In this document: piece by piece, positions 1 to 11,159 of the stretch | How positions within the stretch are numbered: the first letter of the stretch is position 1 | Layout of the letters: every line of letters starts with the position of its first letter | Assembly: GCF_963259705.1 (NCBI RefSeq) | Contig: NC_081842.1 | Span: 36,359,796 to 36,423,795, forward strand | Source of the DNA: Myotis daubentonii | Lineage: Eukaryota; Chordata; Mammalia; Chiroptera; Vespertilionidae | Direction: 5' to 3' | DNA: 64,000 nucleotides | Notes under the pieces: model-generated | The model's database searches: none | Told to the model about the DNA's origin: nothing | Seen by the model: only the letters and a program-made list of their open reading frames with translations | Made by a program: the position numbers and the translations under genes

Positions 1-231
1 TGACCCGCCACCTCCACTGGGACCTGCCTCCTCCTCGCAATGTGGTGGAGTTGCTGGGACTGGCCTCCTCAGCTCCATGCAGAGCCGTGAGACCCCCAGG
101 CCTCCCCACGCAGAGCGGCCGCTGGGCCCCACCTCTGCTGTGTGCGTGGCCATCTTGTGATGGCCACCGTGTGACAGCCATCTTGTGATGATGTGAGGGC
201 ATGATGCCACATAGGCTATTATTAGTATAGA
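1..231 (-). mobile_element. Helitron (HeliBat-like), 5' part, truncated by window start
   Basis: Read on the minus strand the element begins TCTATACTAATAATAGCC, a variant of the Helitron 5' end, and on the plus strand it stops at GA followed by T, as expected for insertion between A and T. The GC-rich body with gccatcttgtgatga close to this end is shared with the Helitron ending near 49004, so both look like the same 5' subfamily. The 3' hairpin and CTAG end lie outside the window. Confidence 0.7.
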
Positions 232-599
232 TTGCAGGAAGAGGAGGGACATTCAATAAGCATGAAAAATAAGAAATTATATACTATGTTATAATATATA
301 TGTTCAGGTAAAAAGGAAAAAAAGTATTGTGTTAGAAAGTTTTCAAATTTAAGGGCCAAATCTCTGATAAATACTTGAGGAAGGTGAGAAAATGAGTCAT
401 AAAAATACGTGGGGGAAATTATTTCCAAACATAGTGAATAGTCAGTCCTAAGAACTATTCCTGGTGTGTGTAAGAAACAGCAGGAAAATAATTGAAAGCT
501 ATTGCTAGCAAAACTAACATTCATTTAAACACTATCAAACCAATGAAAGCAATTGGAAGCTAGTAGTAGATGAAGTCAAAGAGATAACAAGGTGAAAAT
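232..599. other. no recognisable feature
   Basis: AT-rich sequence in which I see no gene and no repeat I can name. The 100-codon open frame on the minus strand (222-524) has no recognisable domain and overlaps the Helitron end. Confidence 0.4.
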
Positions 600-1610
600 A
601 CATGAGGTCTTTATGCTATTTGAGGATTTAAGCTTTTTTTCTGAATGAAATGCATAAATATTGGAAGGTTCAAATAAAAGTAACATGATCTAACATGATT
701 TAAAAGGAACATTCTCTACACTGTGCAGAAATAGATGATACATATGAAAAGTTAGGATCAGGAAAGCTAGAAGGCTTTTGGCATAATGTAGGTCCATGTT
801 ATTTGTACCAAGAGGAGCAATATACGTGCTGAGAGGTGATAAAACTAAACATGATTTGCTGCTGGACTAGATTCGAATATAGGAAAAAGAGAGGATTCAA
901 AGATGATTTCAAAAGGAGAGGATTCAAAGATTTTTGACCTAACTGAAGAGATGAAGCTGTCATGAACTGAAATCAGGAAGACAGCAGATAAAGTGCATTT
1001 TGAGGGGTAAGATAATAAACATGTTAGCTTCCGATTTCTATTTTATATCTGAAATATTGAGTAGGCAGTTAGAGATATACAGAACTGAATGAAATTCCAG
1101 GTAGCGTTCCAGGCTGGAGTTGTATATTTAGTGACCATTTGCATACAGGTGATATTTAAAGGCATGCAATTGAATGAGATCACCAATGAAGTCAAGAAAG
1201 CAGAGAAATTAAGAAGTCCAAGGGCTGAGTATGAGGCACTACAAGTTTGGTCTCAGTGACATAGGAAAAAACACACTGCAAATTCAATCCCAGGAAACTA
1301 ACTGAAGATTAAAAATAAAAAGTTTCCTAAAAAAGAAAAGAGATCAACTTGACTGCTAATGGGTCAAATATTATAATAGCTATTAATTGAGTATTGAGTT
1401 TAATAATGTAAAGGTTATTGCTGACTTACCAAGAACAAGTTCGATGGAGTGATAGAAGTAAAATTAATGTTGGAGTGGATTCAATGGACAATGCACAGAG
1501 AAGAATTGGAGAGGAAATATTGACAACTCTTTCACAGGATTTAGCTATAAAGGGAAGCAGAAAAATGGAGGTCATTCTGTCAAAATGATTTTTTTTAAGA
1601 TTGGCAAATT
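600..1610. repeat. ancient mammalian interspersed repeat, family name uncertain
   Basis: Successive blocks match, with decay, a common old mammalian repeat that I recognise by text but cannot name: a block around gaggattcaaagatga with tttttgacctaactga, a block with gagtaggcagttagagatat, one with aatgagatcaccaatgaag, and one with gacaactctttcacagga followed by ctataaagggaagcag. The blocks occur in the expected order over about 1 kb. All frames are closed by stops. Orientation is not assigned. Confidence 0.5.
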
Positions 1611-1691
1611 AGCAGGATAATTTCTCATAGATATGATGCAGCAGAGAGACAACACTTGATGACATAGAAATAAAATTGGAAGGTTGTATAG

Positions 1692-2200
1692 CAGTCCCTC
1701 CTTATCTGCAGTTACAGTCAACTTAGGTCTGAGAATATTAAGTGGAAAATTCCAGAAATAAGCAATACCTTAAATTGCATGCTATTTTGAGTAGCATAAT
1801 GAAATCTTGTAATGGCCCCCTCTGAGCTGCCTGGGACTTGAATCATTCCTTAGTCCATGCTGTAGATGCTCCCTGCCCATTAGTCACTTAGCAACCACCT
1901 CAGTCACCAGATGGACTGTCACAGTATCACAGGGCTTGTGTTCAGGTAACCCTCATTTCACTTCTTAATAATCACCATAGAGCAAGAGTAGTGAGGCTGG
2001 CAATTCAAATATACCAAAGAGTAGCTATAAAGTGCTTCCTTTATTGACAAAGTGAAAGTTCTCAACTGAATGATGAAAGAAGATAAATTGTATGTTGACA
2101 TTGCTAAGATCAATGTAAGAACAAATTTTCTATCACAAAATTGCCTAATTCATAAATTGCACTTTATGATAGGTATGTATGTATAGATACAGAAGCAATC
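1692..2200 (+). mobile_element. Tigger1-like DNA transposon remnant, internally deleted
   Basis: Begins cagtccctccttatctgc, the terminal sequence of Tigger1 (TcMar-Tigger), followed by aaaattccagaaataa and the region that in the intact family leads into the transposase start. Decayed traces of the transposase N-terminus follow (agagcaagagtagtgaggct, aaagtgcttcctttattg, aaagttctcaactgaatg), with the start codon lost and stops present. The copy then jumps to the 3' subterminal part (cataaattgcactttatgat, ggtatgtatgtatag), so most of the transposase is deleted. An ancient fixed fossil, not active. Confidence 0.8.
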
Positions 2201-2214
2201 TCATTAGTTTCTTG

Positions 2215-2530
2215 TTTATCCTTCATGTATTTTTTTTGCACAAACAAGTGAAGCATGAACATTTTCTTATATTCCTTTTCTCTTATATGAAGGATATTGT
2301 ACAGTAGATACACTTTTGCACTTTGTTTTCACAACATGCAGTTTTGTGGTTTTTTGGCTTCACAATAATGTATCTGAAACCATTTCATATCAGTTTATGG
2401 TTTCAGTTTATAAGCATAACCCTTAACATTTTTTGCAGCTCTATGCTACTCCATTTTGTGGAGACATAGTAGTTTATTTGACTATCTCCTATGTTTGGAC
2501 GTTTAAGAAGCATTATAATTTTGCTTGGCG
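2215..2530 (-). repeat. possible old L1 3' fragment
   Basis: The run gctctatgctactccattttg followed by agtagtttatttgactatct resembles the reverse complement of an old L1 3' region (the part usually reading as a new site built around tattccattgtatgg). Weak match only; an L2 or other LINE origin is not excluded. Confidence 0.3.
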
Positions 2531-2584
2531 AGATGGTTATTAACTCACTCTACTGCAGCAGGTTACATTTTTTTTCCTTTTGTA

Positions 2585-2935
2585 ATAAGAGAATTATACT
2601 TCCCTGGCCTTTTGATATAAGGAGTGATCTTGTGGCTTGCTTTGGCCAATGACATATGTACAGAATTAAAATGTGAATTTCTAGATAGAAGTTTTAGGAG
2701 CCAGCTCATAGTTCACTATAACCTTTTATATTTTTTGCTACATGATAAGCAATGTCTTTAATAGGCTTTGCTTTGTCATTCTGGATTCTGGGATAAAGAC
2801 AGTGTGTAGTAAAGCTACAGCCAAGACACGGTGGTTTTGAAATGTGATTAAGAAACAAACTGTTGTGGCTATATGCCACTGAAATTGTGGGATCATAACT
2901 TTTCCTAACCCTTCTGAAATAACTAGGTAACACAC
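2585..2935 (+). repeat. ancient LTR-type repeat
   Basis: Contains gtggcttgctttggccaatg early, a middle with agaagttttaggagccag, and a late block aacaaactgttgtggctata-tgccactgaaattgtggg that matches the tail of an old mammalian LTR family (normally ...ttgttttaagccactgagattttggggt). The order of blocks supports one decayed element on the plus strand. The open frames at 2706-2935 (minus) are incidental. Confidence 0.45.
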
Positions 2936-2972
2936 ATATATCCGTTAAAGCAATAAACAGAATCCATGCCTT

Positions 2973-3177
2973 TGTATTAATCTGCTCAGTCTGTTATAAC
3001 AACATACATAATCTGGATAGCTTACACAACAGAAACTTGCTTCTCACAGTCTAGACTAGAGGCTGAAGGCCAAGATCTAGGTGCCAACAGGGTGGGTTTC
3101 TGGTGAAAACTCTTTTCCTGGCCTGCAAACAGCCACCCTTTTTTGTGTGTCCTCTCATGGTTTTTCCCTTATGCATG

Positions 3178-3239
<62 letters not shown>

Positions 3240-3414
3240 CTGGTATATCTTTCTCTTCTTATAAATACACCAGTTCTATTGGGTTAGGACATTACCCTAG
3301 GACCTTATTTAACCTTATTACTTCCTTAAAGGTTCAACCTCCAACTAAAGTCACATTGTGAGGTTAAGGCTTCAACACAGAAATTCCGGAGTGGGTACCA
3401 TTCAGTCAATAACA
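2973..3414 (+). mobile_element. MLT1/MaLR-type solo LTR
   Basis: Starts TGTATTAATCTGCTCAGTCTG and ends ...cattcagtcaataaca, with characteristic internal blocks: aacaacagaaacttgcttct, gaggctgaaggccaagatct, gtgggtttctggtgaaaac, cttcttataaatacaccag and aaagtcacattgtgaggtta. This is the order of an ERVL-MaLR LTR. The purine-rich middle carries a long expanded AG tract (3181-3237). No flanking target duplication is obvious. The short open frames across the AG tract are artefacts of the dinucleotide repeat. Confidence 0.8.
3181..3237. repeat. (AG)n microsatellite
   Basis: Uninterrupted AG repeat of about 28 units sitting inside the MLT1-type LTR, at a position where related LTRs have a short purine-rich stretch. 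Likely length-variable. Confidence 0.97.
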
Positions 3415-4183
3415 TCTTGCACTCATTGCCCAAAGTAAAGTCTCCTTCTGTCCCCATTTATCCCCATGTGTCCTTCTTCATCTCTCCCCACCCCCTTTCC
3501 CACTGGCTAGCATATATTCATTCTTTCCAATCCAAGGTGCAAGGTATACTTTGCATAACCTAGCAAACACAACAAATTTCTTCTTTCTTGTCAAGTAAAA
3601 ATCTTGATGTGTTTCCCCCTCAAAGAATTGCTGAGTGAACTTTTTCACTGGTATACATTTCCATACCTGGCAAATAAACTCAGGAGTCACTGACTTAATG
3701 TGATCTTTTCTTCTTTCTCTTTAAACACTGATACCTGTACATATCAATGCTGACAACTGGTAGGGATCCCAATATGTTATGAGGCAGGGGTTCAAAGAGA
3801 CATGCAACCCAGCATTTTGAAAATATTGCTATCTTCTCAAAAACATGTTAACAATATCATATATTATGTCCTTCAATGATTCTAAAACTTGTACTCATTT
3901 AGTAATTTCCCACTTAAATTCAGTTCCTGAGCACACATATTACTTTCCTGTACCAAACAATGAGAAATGTATTAACCTAAATATTTTCCTTTTCTATGGC
4001 AGCTGTCATGATAGTCTGTGCTAAATTTATTGTTCATCTATCCTCAAAAAAATCCTTTTGGATGCTTGGTAATATTTATTTCTCTATGTTTTTTAAGTAT
4101 TTGCATATTGTGTTATTATAAATATTGCTGTTGGTGATGTATTTAACATATGGTATTATCTTATAACTTACATTTGTATATTA
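3415..4183. other. no recognisable feature
   Basis: Unique AT-rich sequence; no gene or named repeat seen. Confidence 0.4.
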
Positions 4184-4358
4184 TCTATAATAATAAAAGA
4201 GTAATATGCTAATTAGACTGGACACCATTCCAGACATCCTTCTGGACAAAGCTGGGGCTAGAGGGAAGCCCAGTCCCAGGTGCTAGAGGGAAGCCGGTGC
4301 TGGCAGCTGGGGGAAGAAAGGCCTACTCTTGCACGAATTTCATGTATCGGTTCTCTAG
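4184..4358 (+). mobile_element. short non-autonomous Helitron
   Basis: Begins TCTATAATAATAAAAGAGTA preceded by A, contains tgctaattagactggaca, and ends with a degenerate hairpin gcacgaatttcatgtatc then tctCTAG. About 175 bp with no coding capacity. The next Helitron starts immediately at the following base, giving a head-to-tail pair. Confidence 0.85.
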
Positions 4359-4729
4359 TCTATAATAATAAAAGTATAATATGCTAATTAGACCAGACAG
4401 CCAAATGAACATCATTCTGGACATCCTTCTGAATGAAGCCGTGGCGGGGGGGGCCAAGGTAGAGGCCTTTAGGGGCAATCAGGCAGGCAGGCAGAGTGGT
4501 TAGGGGTGATCAGGCAGGCTGGCAAGCAGTTAGGGGCAATCAGGGAGGCAAGTGGTTAGGGGCATCAGGCAGGCAGGCAGGCGAGTGGTTAGGAGCCAGC
4601 AGTCCCAGATTGAGAGAGGGATGTCTAATTGCTTGACATACTCTAGGGGTCCCGGATTGCGAGAGGGTGCAGGCCAGGCTGAGGGAACCACCCCCCCGCA
4701 TGTACAAATTTTGTGCACCGGACCTCTAG
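4359..4729 (+). mobile_element. non-autonomous Helitron with internal minisatellite
   Basis: Begins TCTATAATAATAAAAGTATA directly after the CTAG of the upstream Helitron and ends gtgcaccggacctCTAG followed by T. The centre (4466-4600) is a minisatellite of roughly 30-bp units. The same minisatellite, reversed, occurs in the Helitron at 48490. Confidence 0.85.
4466..4600 (+). repeat. ~30-bp minisatellite inside Helitron
   Basis: About four imperfect units built on caggcaggcaggcagagtgg followed by ttaggggc. The unit is cut by small indels. It explains the stop-poor frames on both strands here. Confidence 0.8.
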
Positions 4730-6643
4730 TATATATCATAATGTACAGTAGATAAAGCTTAAATAAGGCTTTTAAATAAAGCTTAAATAAGGAAATAAAT
4801 ATACTTTTTTGTTTATTACTAGCTGATTGTAATTTTAACTGAAATTACAAGCTAAAAGAACTGCCTTTTTTTTTGTAAATACACATGATCTTAACGTAAA
4901 TTACAAAGTAAGATGTATGAATCTGATTAAAAATGTTGATTCTTCTTGTAGAAAAAAAATGTATATGGCCACTGAAAGTTAAGTTTGTCTTTTTTTAAGG
5001 TCATGTAGAAGCTCCCGTTCTATGGTTTGCCATTTAAATGACCATATAAAGTATTTTTGTTTAGTTTTTCTTTAATTAAGAGCATAAACAATTTTAAAAC
5101 AATCAAAAATTCTAAGTGGCTTTAACTGTTTAAAACTAAAACAAGTTGGCTCATATTTATTGTGATATTTACACTATTTTAGAAACAGAAAGTTTCTAGA
5201 GATACAGAAAAAAATCTATTTTAACATGAGTATTTTTATTTCTCAACATAGGTCCATAAGTTTCTAAATTGTTACCTAATCCTGTTGTGTTCTGAACATT
5301 TTTTTTTCTTTTCTGAAAAATCAGATGGTTTTAGATGATATTTAAGATGTTTTCATTTTATCTTGTAATTTGTTACCTTTTTATTGCTTCTAATTGTCTT
5401 TAATATCCAATATCATGGTTTACTATATTAATTCTTATATCTGATCACTTAAGCATCCAACACTACATACTTTATTAATGCTATAACTTTAGTCCCATTT
5501 TCTATTTGACAAAATAAAAACCTTTTCAAAGTTAGGTGTTTTTTTTGTAATAGATTTAAAACTTACCTTTCTTTTTCCCTGTCAGTTATTGACCTTTCTT
5601 ACAAGAGATTATTAGCTAAAGGTCATTGCCTTTTTATTTTGTTACCTTAAAGTTAAAGAATTTATTATCTCATCTTTATTACTATGGCAGATCATTTTCT
5701 TTATGGGCTGTGTAGTACATAAATAATGCAAGATTTAAAGTCTTAGAATTCCTTTATCAGCATATAGCAAAGTACTTTTAAAAAATCCTTTTCTGGCTAG
5801 AGGTAAGAGTTTACTTTTATGCTGAATCCACTAAAGCTTTGGGAACTGCTTATGTATGGCAGGCCAGCTACTGATACTGGGCAGATCTGAGGATAGACCT
5901 GCCACCGCTTCAATTTAACCCCCATTAAATTCACCAGCAAAGAAATAGAGGGAAATGCAATTTTGATTTTTAAGATTGTAATTTGGATGATGCTGCCTTG
6001 TTTTATTCTGTTACTGGGTTTCTAGCATGACTACTAGAATAAGAAAGAAAAAAACTGAAAAATTGAAATGGAAGTATGTAGTAAGAATGAAAAAAAAAAA
6101 AAAAAGAACTGCATAAATGTGATGCCCAGTAGAAATATTTTTGCAACTGGAAACAGAATGGCCATTTTTACTTTCTTTAGTAGAGTTTAAATAAAATAGA
6201 CGACACGAAGGTCCTGGCTGACAAAAATGTAACACAGTTCTCAACTATTCCAAGTTCTATTACCACCCAGAGGAGGAGAAATAAAAGCCGATATTATCCT
6301 TTTCCAAAATGCATGTACTGGAATACTGCCAAATAATTATGTGGCAAATTTTGACCTGCTTCAAGATGCTTATCAACAGAGGGTTCAAAAGATCAGCAAT
6401 TCTGCCTTTAGAAATCTAGAGGCCTAATTAAACTTATTTATATATTCTGAAAATCACTGTTATTTTTAAAGCACTATTAAAAACTGTCTCATGCATTTGA
6501 TTCCTAAGTTTTCCTAATTGTGACAGATGTTAAACTGCTATAACCCATCAGGGTGGGGGGGGGGAGGGACAAAACATAAAATCTTCAATTGACCTGGATT
6601 ATTTTCTGCATTAAATGTTTGAATGTCAAAATAATTCCATTAG
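4730..6643. other. no recognisable feature (AT-rich)
   Basis: About 1.9 kb of AT-rich unique sequence with homopolymer runs such as the A run near 6091. I see no gene, no LINE or SINE block and no flanking duplication. Confidence 0.4.
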
Positions 6644-6882
6644 TGCCCTGGCCAGTATTGCCCAATGGTTAGAGTGTCAGCCTGGGCACTGAAGGGTCAT
6701 CGGTTTGATTCCAGTCAAGGGCAAGTACCTGATTTACAGATTCTATCCCTGGTGTGTGAGGGAAGCAACCAAACAATGTCTCTATCACACATATGTTCTC
6801 CCTGTCTCTTTCTCCCCCTCCACCCCTCCCCCTCTTACACTCTCTAAAAATAAATGGAAAAAATATCCTTGGGTAAGGATTA
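6644..6882 (+). mobile_element. Ves SINE
   Basis: Starts gccctggccagtattgccca, with a degraded tRNA-like A box (caatggttagagtgtcag) and B box (ggtttgattcc). The tail is pyrimidine-rich (ctccccctccacccc) and then A-rich. Older and more diverged than the copy at 8789. An AAT microsatellite follows directly and probably grew from the A-rich tail. Confidence 0.9.
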
Positions 6883-6885
6883 ACC

Positions 6886-6888
<3 letters not shown>

Positions 6889-6927
<39 letters not shown>

Positions 6928-6932
6928 TAATA
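6889..6932. repeat. (AAT)n microsatellite
   Basis: About fourteen AAT/ATA units at the 3' tail of a Ves SINE, with one interruption near the end. Confidence 0.95.
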
Positions 6933-8039
6933 CAAGAACAAAATTTTAGTGTAAAATAGTATAAATGAAATCTCCTACATATACAGTATAATGATAATAC
7001 TAGTAGACATTCAAATGCAAATTTTTGACGAAACAACTTTAGAAACCTTTTTTCTCACTTCTCTTTATTGTATGTCTCACTATGGATTCAATTAATAAAG
7101 CAATAAAGAGAACTACAGACATATTTCAAAAATATTCAACAAATGTTAAAAACAAAACAAATATTGGTGACCTGTGATTTTAACAAGAAAAATAAACCAA
7201 CAAAATACATGGTGTTATCGATTATTTTTAGCATTTGGTCATTTTCTAAAGTGTTTTAGAGTATAGGGAAAATGGAGACACCAGAGTTCGAATTGGAGTT
7301 AGGAATAGTTCAAGTTTTTTATCCAGTTTAACGAATTGAAAATTCTCTTTAAAAAATTAAAAAAGTAAAACTAGTATAATTTACCTTTGCACATCTATTT
7401 GTAGCTGAAATCAAAATTTTAAGTAGTTCTACATATTTTATTTACAAATGTACAAAAAGATGAGATGAATATGATAATAATTATTAAATCATTAAATTAA
7501 CTGATAATTACTTTAATAGCATCATTAATAATATTTTAAGTGTCATGTGGATATGGCATTTTGAATAATTTAACACAAGAAAATTAAATTAATATTATAG
7601 GAACAAAAATGCTGCCAAGTCTGCCAATAACTAATTTATTGAAAGTTTTTAACATAGCAAAATACTGTATAGCAAATAATTATTTAGCGCTTTGTATAGG
7701 AAGACAAGGCCTGGCCTGTAAATAAGAAAGATTCTGGGTGAAGAAATAGTACAAAGGTGACAGATCAAAAATATATGAAATACAAGTCATGATTAAATAG
7801 GAGATAAAGATACAAATAATGTCCCCAAAAAGGTTTTTGGACATAATTTCATGGACCTGAACAGGGGTGTATACAATTGTTTAAGCAGTCTTGTGACTAC
7901 TGATTAGCAGAGTAGTTTTAATACATGGATGAACGAATAGAATGTTATAGTGAAATATAGTATGGGAGACAAAGGTGGACCCAAATGTAAGATTTATGGT
8001 TTGTCAAATGACATAAATATGCATTTGTTTATTTAAACA
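6933..8039. other. no recognisable feature (AT-rich)
   Basis: AT-rich unique sequence; no gene or named repeat seen. Confidence 0.4.
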
Positions 8040-8261
8040 GTAGAGATCCAGCGCACAAAATTTGTGCATGGGTAGGGTCCCTAGGTCTGGTCAGCAATCA
8101 AGGCTGATCAGGGCCTCAATTCTCTGGCTGCTAACCCCTGGCCTGAGCCTCCCTTCATTCCGTGCCACCCCTTGGTGGTCAGCACACATTGTAGTGAGCA
8201 ATAAAACTTCCAGTCTTCTGGTTGAACTCCATGGGGACACTTTGCATAATATATATATATA
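8040..8261 (-). mobile_element. Helitron, 5' end degraded
   Basis: On the plus strand it opens with gtagagatccagcgcac, a mutated reverse complement of the Helitron 3' end, followed by the hairpin gcacaaaatttgtgc. The other end (ggggacactttgcataat) matches the 5' subterminal region, but the usual terminal block is replaced by a TA run. The next Helitron abuts at 8262, again head to tail. Confidence 0.75.
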
Positions 8262-8719
8262 CTAGAGGCTGGGTGCACAAAAATTTGTGCACTGGGGGGG
8301 GGGGTGTCCCTCAGCCCAGCCTGTGGCCTCTCACAGTCTCGGACCCCTTGGAGGATGTCCACCTGCTGGCTTAGGCCTGCTCCCTGGGGGGGATCGGACC
8401 TAAGCTGGCAGTCAGACATCCCTCTGGCAGCCCGGGAGCCCTTGGGGGATGTCCACTTGCCAGCGGGGAGCAGGCCTAAGCTGTAGTCTGACATCCTTAG
8501 CACTGCTGAGGAGACGGGAGAGGCTCCCACCACCACCGCTGTACTGGCAGCCGTCAGCCTGGCTTGCGGCTGAGCAGAGCTCCCCCTTTGGGAGCGCACT
8601 GACCGCCAGGGGGCAGCTCCTGCATTGAGTGTCTGCCCCCTGGTGGTCAGTGTGTGTCATAGTGACCAGTCATTCTGCTGTTAGGGTCAATTTGCATATT
8701 ACCCTTTTATTATATAGGA
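8262..8719 (-). mobile_element. Helitron with inverted CTCF-like motifs
   Basis: Plus strand: A, then CTAGAGGCTGGGTGCACAAA with hairpin gtgcacaaaaatttgtgcac, a GC-rich body, then tttgcatattacccttttat and tatatagGA followed by T. All Helitron end features are present. Near its 5' end it carries ccgccagggggcag (8603-8616) and the inverted ctgccccctggtgg (8633-8646). The 163-codon minus-strand open frame 8108-8599 spans two Helitrons and is not a gene. Confidence 0.9.
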
Positions 8720-8788
8720 TATATATATGAAGATATTTTCCTACTAGTATAAAAATATATCCACTGGACCCATTAAAATTTATATTAA

Positions 8789-9023
8789 GCCCTGACCGGT
8801 TTGGCTCAGTGGATAGAGCATTGGCCTGCGGACTGAAGGGTCCCAGGTTCAATTCCGGTCAAGGGCATGTACCTTGGTTGCAGGCACATCCCCAGTAGAA
8901 AGTGTGCAGGAAGCAACTGAATCAATGTTTCTCTCTCATCAATGTTTCAAACTCTCTGTCCTTCTCCTTCTCCCTTCCTCTCTGTAAAAAATATCAATAA
9001 AATATATATTTAAAAAAAACAAC
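8789..9023 (+). mobile_element. Ves SINE with 9-bp target duplication
   Basis: Near-consensus copy: gccctgaccggtttggctca, A box tggctcagtggatagagc, B box ggttcaattcc, tail with caataaaatatatatttaaa. Flanked by the direct repeat ttatattaa at 8780-8788 and 9024-9032, confirming insertion by LINE-type retrotransposition. One of the younger-looking copies in the window. Confidence 0.97.
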
Positions 9024-9032
9024 TTATATTAA

Positions 9033-9676
9033 TATTTGTTACACACATTACTGAAAAAATAGGACATGATCCTTCTGCTCGAAAAGTACTGTATACTGAT
9101 AGCTGTGTAAAAGCAAACCAAGAGAAAAAGCATGATCTTTCATGTGAATATGCTCAAGCACTTTGAAGAAACAGATCAGTGACTTGGTGCAAAAGCTTTT
9201 CCAGCCTATCAAGTAAATATGTATTTAACAACTTTGTACATTTCAGGTCAGTGGTCCGATAGACCAAAAATGCTTGGAGCTGTTAATAGTGTATCCTTTT
9301 AATGCACATTTAGGGAATTTAAAAATTGTAGATTATTGACTTGATTATTGCAGGAGAGTAGCCATTACAGTTTATCAGGTAATTAAATATTCTACCATAA
9401 AGAAGTACATTTATAGGATGCAGCCATAATTTATGAATAGAATTAAATTTAATATTACTTTCAAAACCACTTGGTTAATTTTGAATTATTTTTTGGCACA
9501 TATTCTCTTCTTCCCATAATACATGTTTCTTCCATGTGTAAGGTACATGTCTGGGTCTGAAAATTTAACTGACAAAAACAAATGAATAGTAGAAAAACAT
9601 GTGAATTTATTTAATATAATTTTTACATGACAATGGGAAATTTACTAAGGAAATGAAGACCCTAAGGAACACTAAG
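9033..9676. other. no recognisable feature
   Basis: AT-rich unique sequence; nothing assigned. Confidence 0.4.
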
Positions 9677-9764
9677 ATCAGTGTGTGTCATAGCGACTGG
9701 TTGAACTTCCAGGAGAACTCCAGTTGAGGGGACAATTTGCATATTAGGCTTTTATTATGTAGGA
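9677..9764 (-). mobile_element. Helitron 5'-end fragment
   Basis: Only the 5' terminal part remains: gtgtgtcatagcgactggtt, then caatttgcatattaggcttt and tattatgtagGA followed by T. The body and the 3' hairpin are missing, so it is a truncated copy. Confidence 0.8.
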
Positions 9765-10920
9765 TGTTCTAAGAATTTTATAGTTTTGCATTCAAGTTTG
9801 TAATCCATTTTGAGTTTATTTTTGTGCAGGATTTAAGGTCTGTGATTAACTTTTTTTGCCTGTGACTGTCCAGTTCTTCCAGTACTATTGTTAGAAAAAA
9901 CTGGTTTTGCTCCATTGTATTGCCTTTGCTCTTTCTTCAAAGATTAATCAATTATACTCATAGGAATCTATTTTTGGCCATATACCACACTGTCTTGGTT
10001 GTTATAGCTCTATAGTTAGTCTTGATGTCAAATAGTGCCAGACCTTGAACTTAGCTTTAGTCCTTCAATATCTTGTTGGATATCTTGCCTATTTTGTCTC
10101 TCCATATAAACTTTAGACTAGGTATGTCAATATCCACAATGTAATTGGCTGTGATTTAGATTGTGATTGCATTGAAACTAGCAATCAAGTTGGGAAGAAC
10201 TGATATTTTGACAATTGACAATTGACATCTTATCTATGAATATGGACTATCTTTCCACTTATGTATTTCTTCTTTGATTTTGTTTCTCTGAGTTTTGTAG
10301 GTTCCCTCATATAGATCTACTATTGATAGATTTATGACTAAGTATTTGATTTGGGGGCTGCTAATGCAAATTTTACTTTTCATTTCAAAATTCACTTATT
10401 CATTCTTTTTTTTTATTATTGCTTAAAGTATTACAAAGGGTATTACATATGTATCCATTTTATCCCCCCGCCCTAGACAGTCCCCTAGCCTCCCCTATCA
10501 CCCAGTGTCTTATGTCCATTGGTTATGCTTATATGCATGCATACAAGTCCTTTAGTTGATCTCTTACCCCCCTACCTCCTGCCCCCCAACCCTCCCCGGC
10601 CTTCCCGCTGCAGTTTGACAATCTGTTTGAGGCAGCTCTGCCTCTGTATCTATTATTCATATATGAAAGCAATTGATTTCTGTATATCAACTATGTATTC
10701 TGCAAAATTGATATAATAACATTAGTTCCAGGAGTGTTTTTGTTGACTCTTTCAGATTTTTCTTTATTTAGACCATCATGTCCTCTGCAAACAAATTTTT
10801 TTTCCCTAATTTGTGACACTATACTACTTCACAGGCAGTATAAATACCTTATAATAACAAAATAGTCCTAATTTCTTTCTCCCATCTTTTGTATTTTTGT
10901 GATAATTTTTACCTATATAT
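9765..10920 (-). pseudogene. L1 ORF2 remnant, interrupted
   Basis: The plus strand reads like the complement of L1 ORF2: blocks aatccattttgagtttattt, agttcttccagtactattg, cttggttgttatagctctat, gattgcattgaaactagc, cttctttgattttgtttctc and, after an insertion, atgtattctgcaaaattga and atcatgtcctctgcaaac. The order is that of the reverse-transcriptase region read backwards. Many stops and indels make it a fossil. A separate retroposon (10404-10652) is inserted in it. Confidence 0.8.
10404..10652 (-). mobile_element. nested retroposon of unidentified family
   Basis: Begins with a T run (A tail on the minus strand) followed by attattgcttaaagtattac, then a pyrimidine-rich body and tgacaatctgtttgaggcag. 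It splits the L1 ORF2 remnant and is flanked by the direct repeat ttattcat (10396-10403 and 10653-10660). About 250 bp. It could be the 3' end of a younger bat L1 subfamily inserted as a truncated copy; I cannot decide without a search. Confidence 0.65.
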
Positions 10921-10954
10921 AAATATGCCTGAGCATATATGTACTGTTATGTAC

Positions 10955-11036
10955 ATACCATATATATATGTATATATGTATATAAATATCATATATATGT
11001 ATAGATATATCATATATATATTTATATTTATATATA
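10955..11036. repeat. TA-rich low-complexity tract
   Basis: Imperfect alternation of ta and at dinucleotides with scattered g and c. Confidence 0.9.
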
Positions 11037-11159
11037 GTTGATATTATTTTGAATAGTTATCTGTTAAATCAATTAAGAATTTTAAAAAGTATCTTTTTAT
11101 TTCAACTTCACTTATTTATTTTCCAGTAGTCTTTCTTTATATAGATCCACAAGGTTCTG

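Noticed and set aside
8108..8599. 163-codon minus-strand open frame
   Set aside because: Crosses the junction of two tandem Helitrons; composition effect, not a gene.
8789..8870. tRNA-like A and B boxes (here and in all other Ves copies)
   Set aside because: These belong to tRNA-derived SINEs with pyrimidine-rich 3' bodies and A tails; no copy can fold as a complete tRNA with an acceptor stem.
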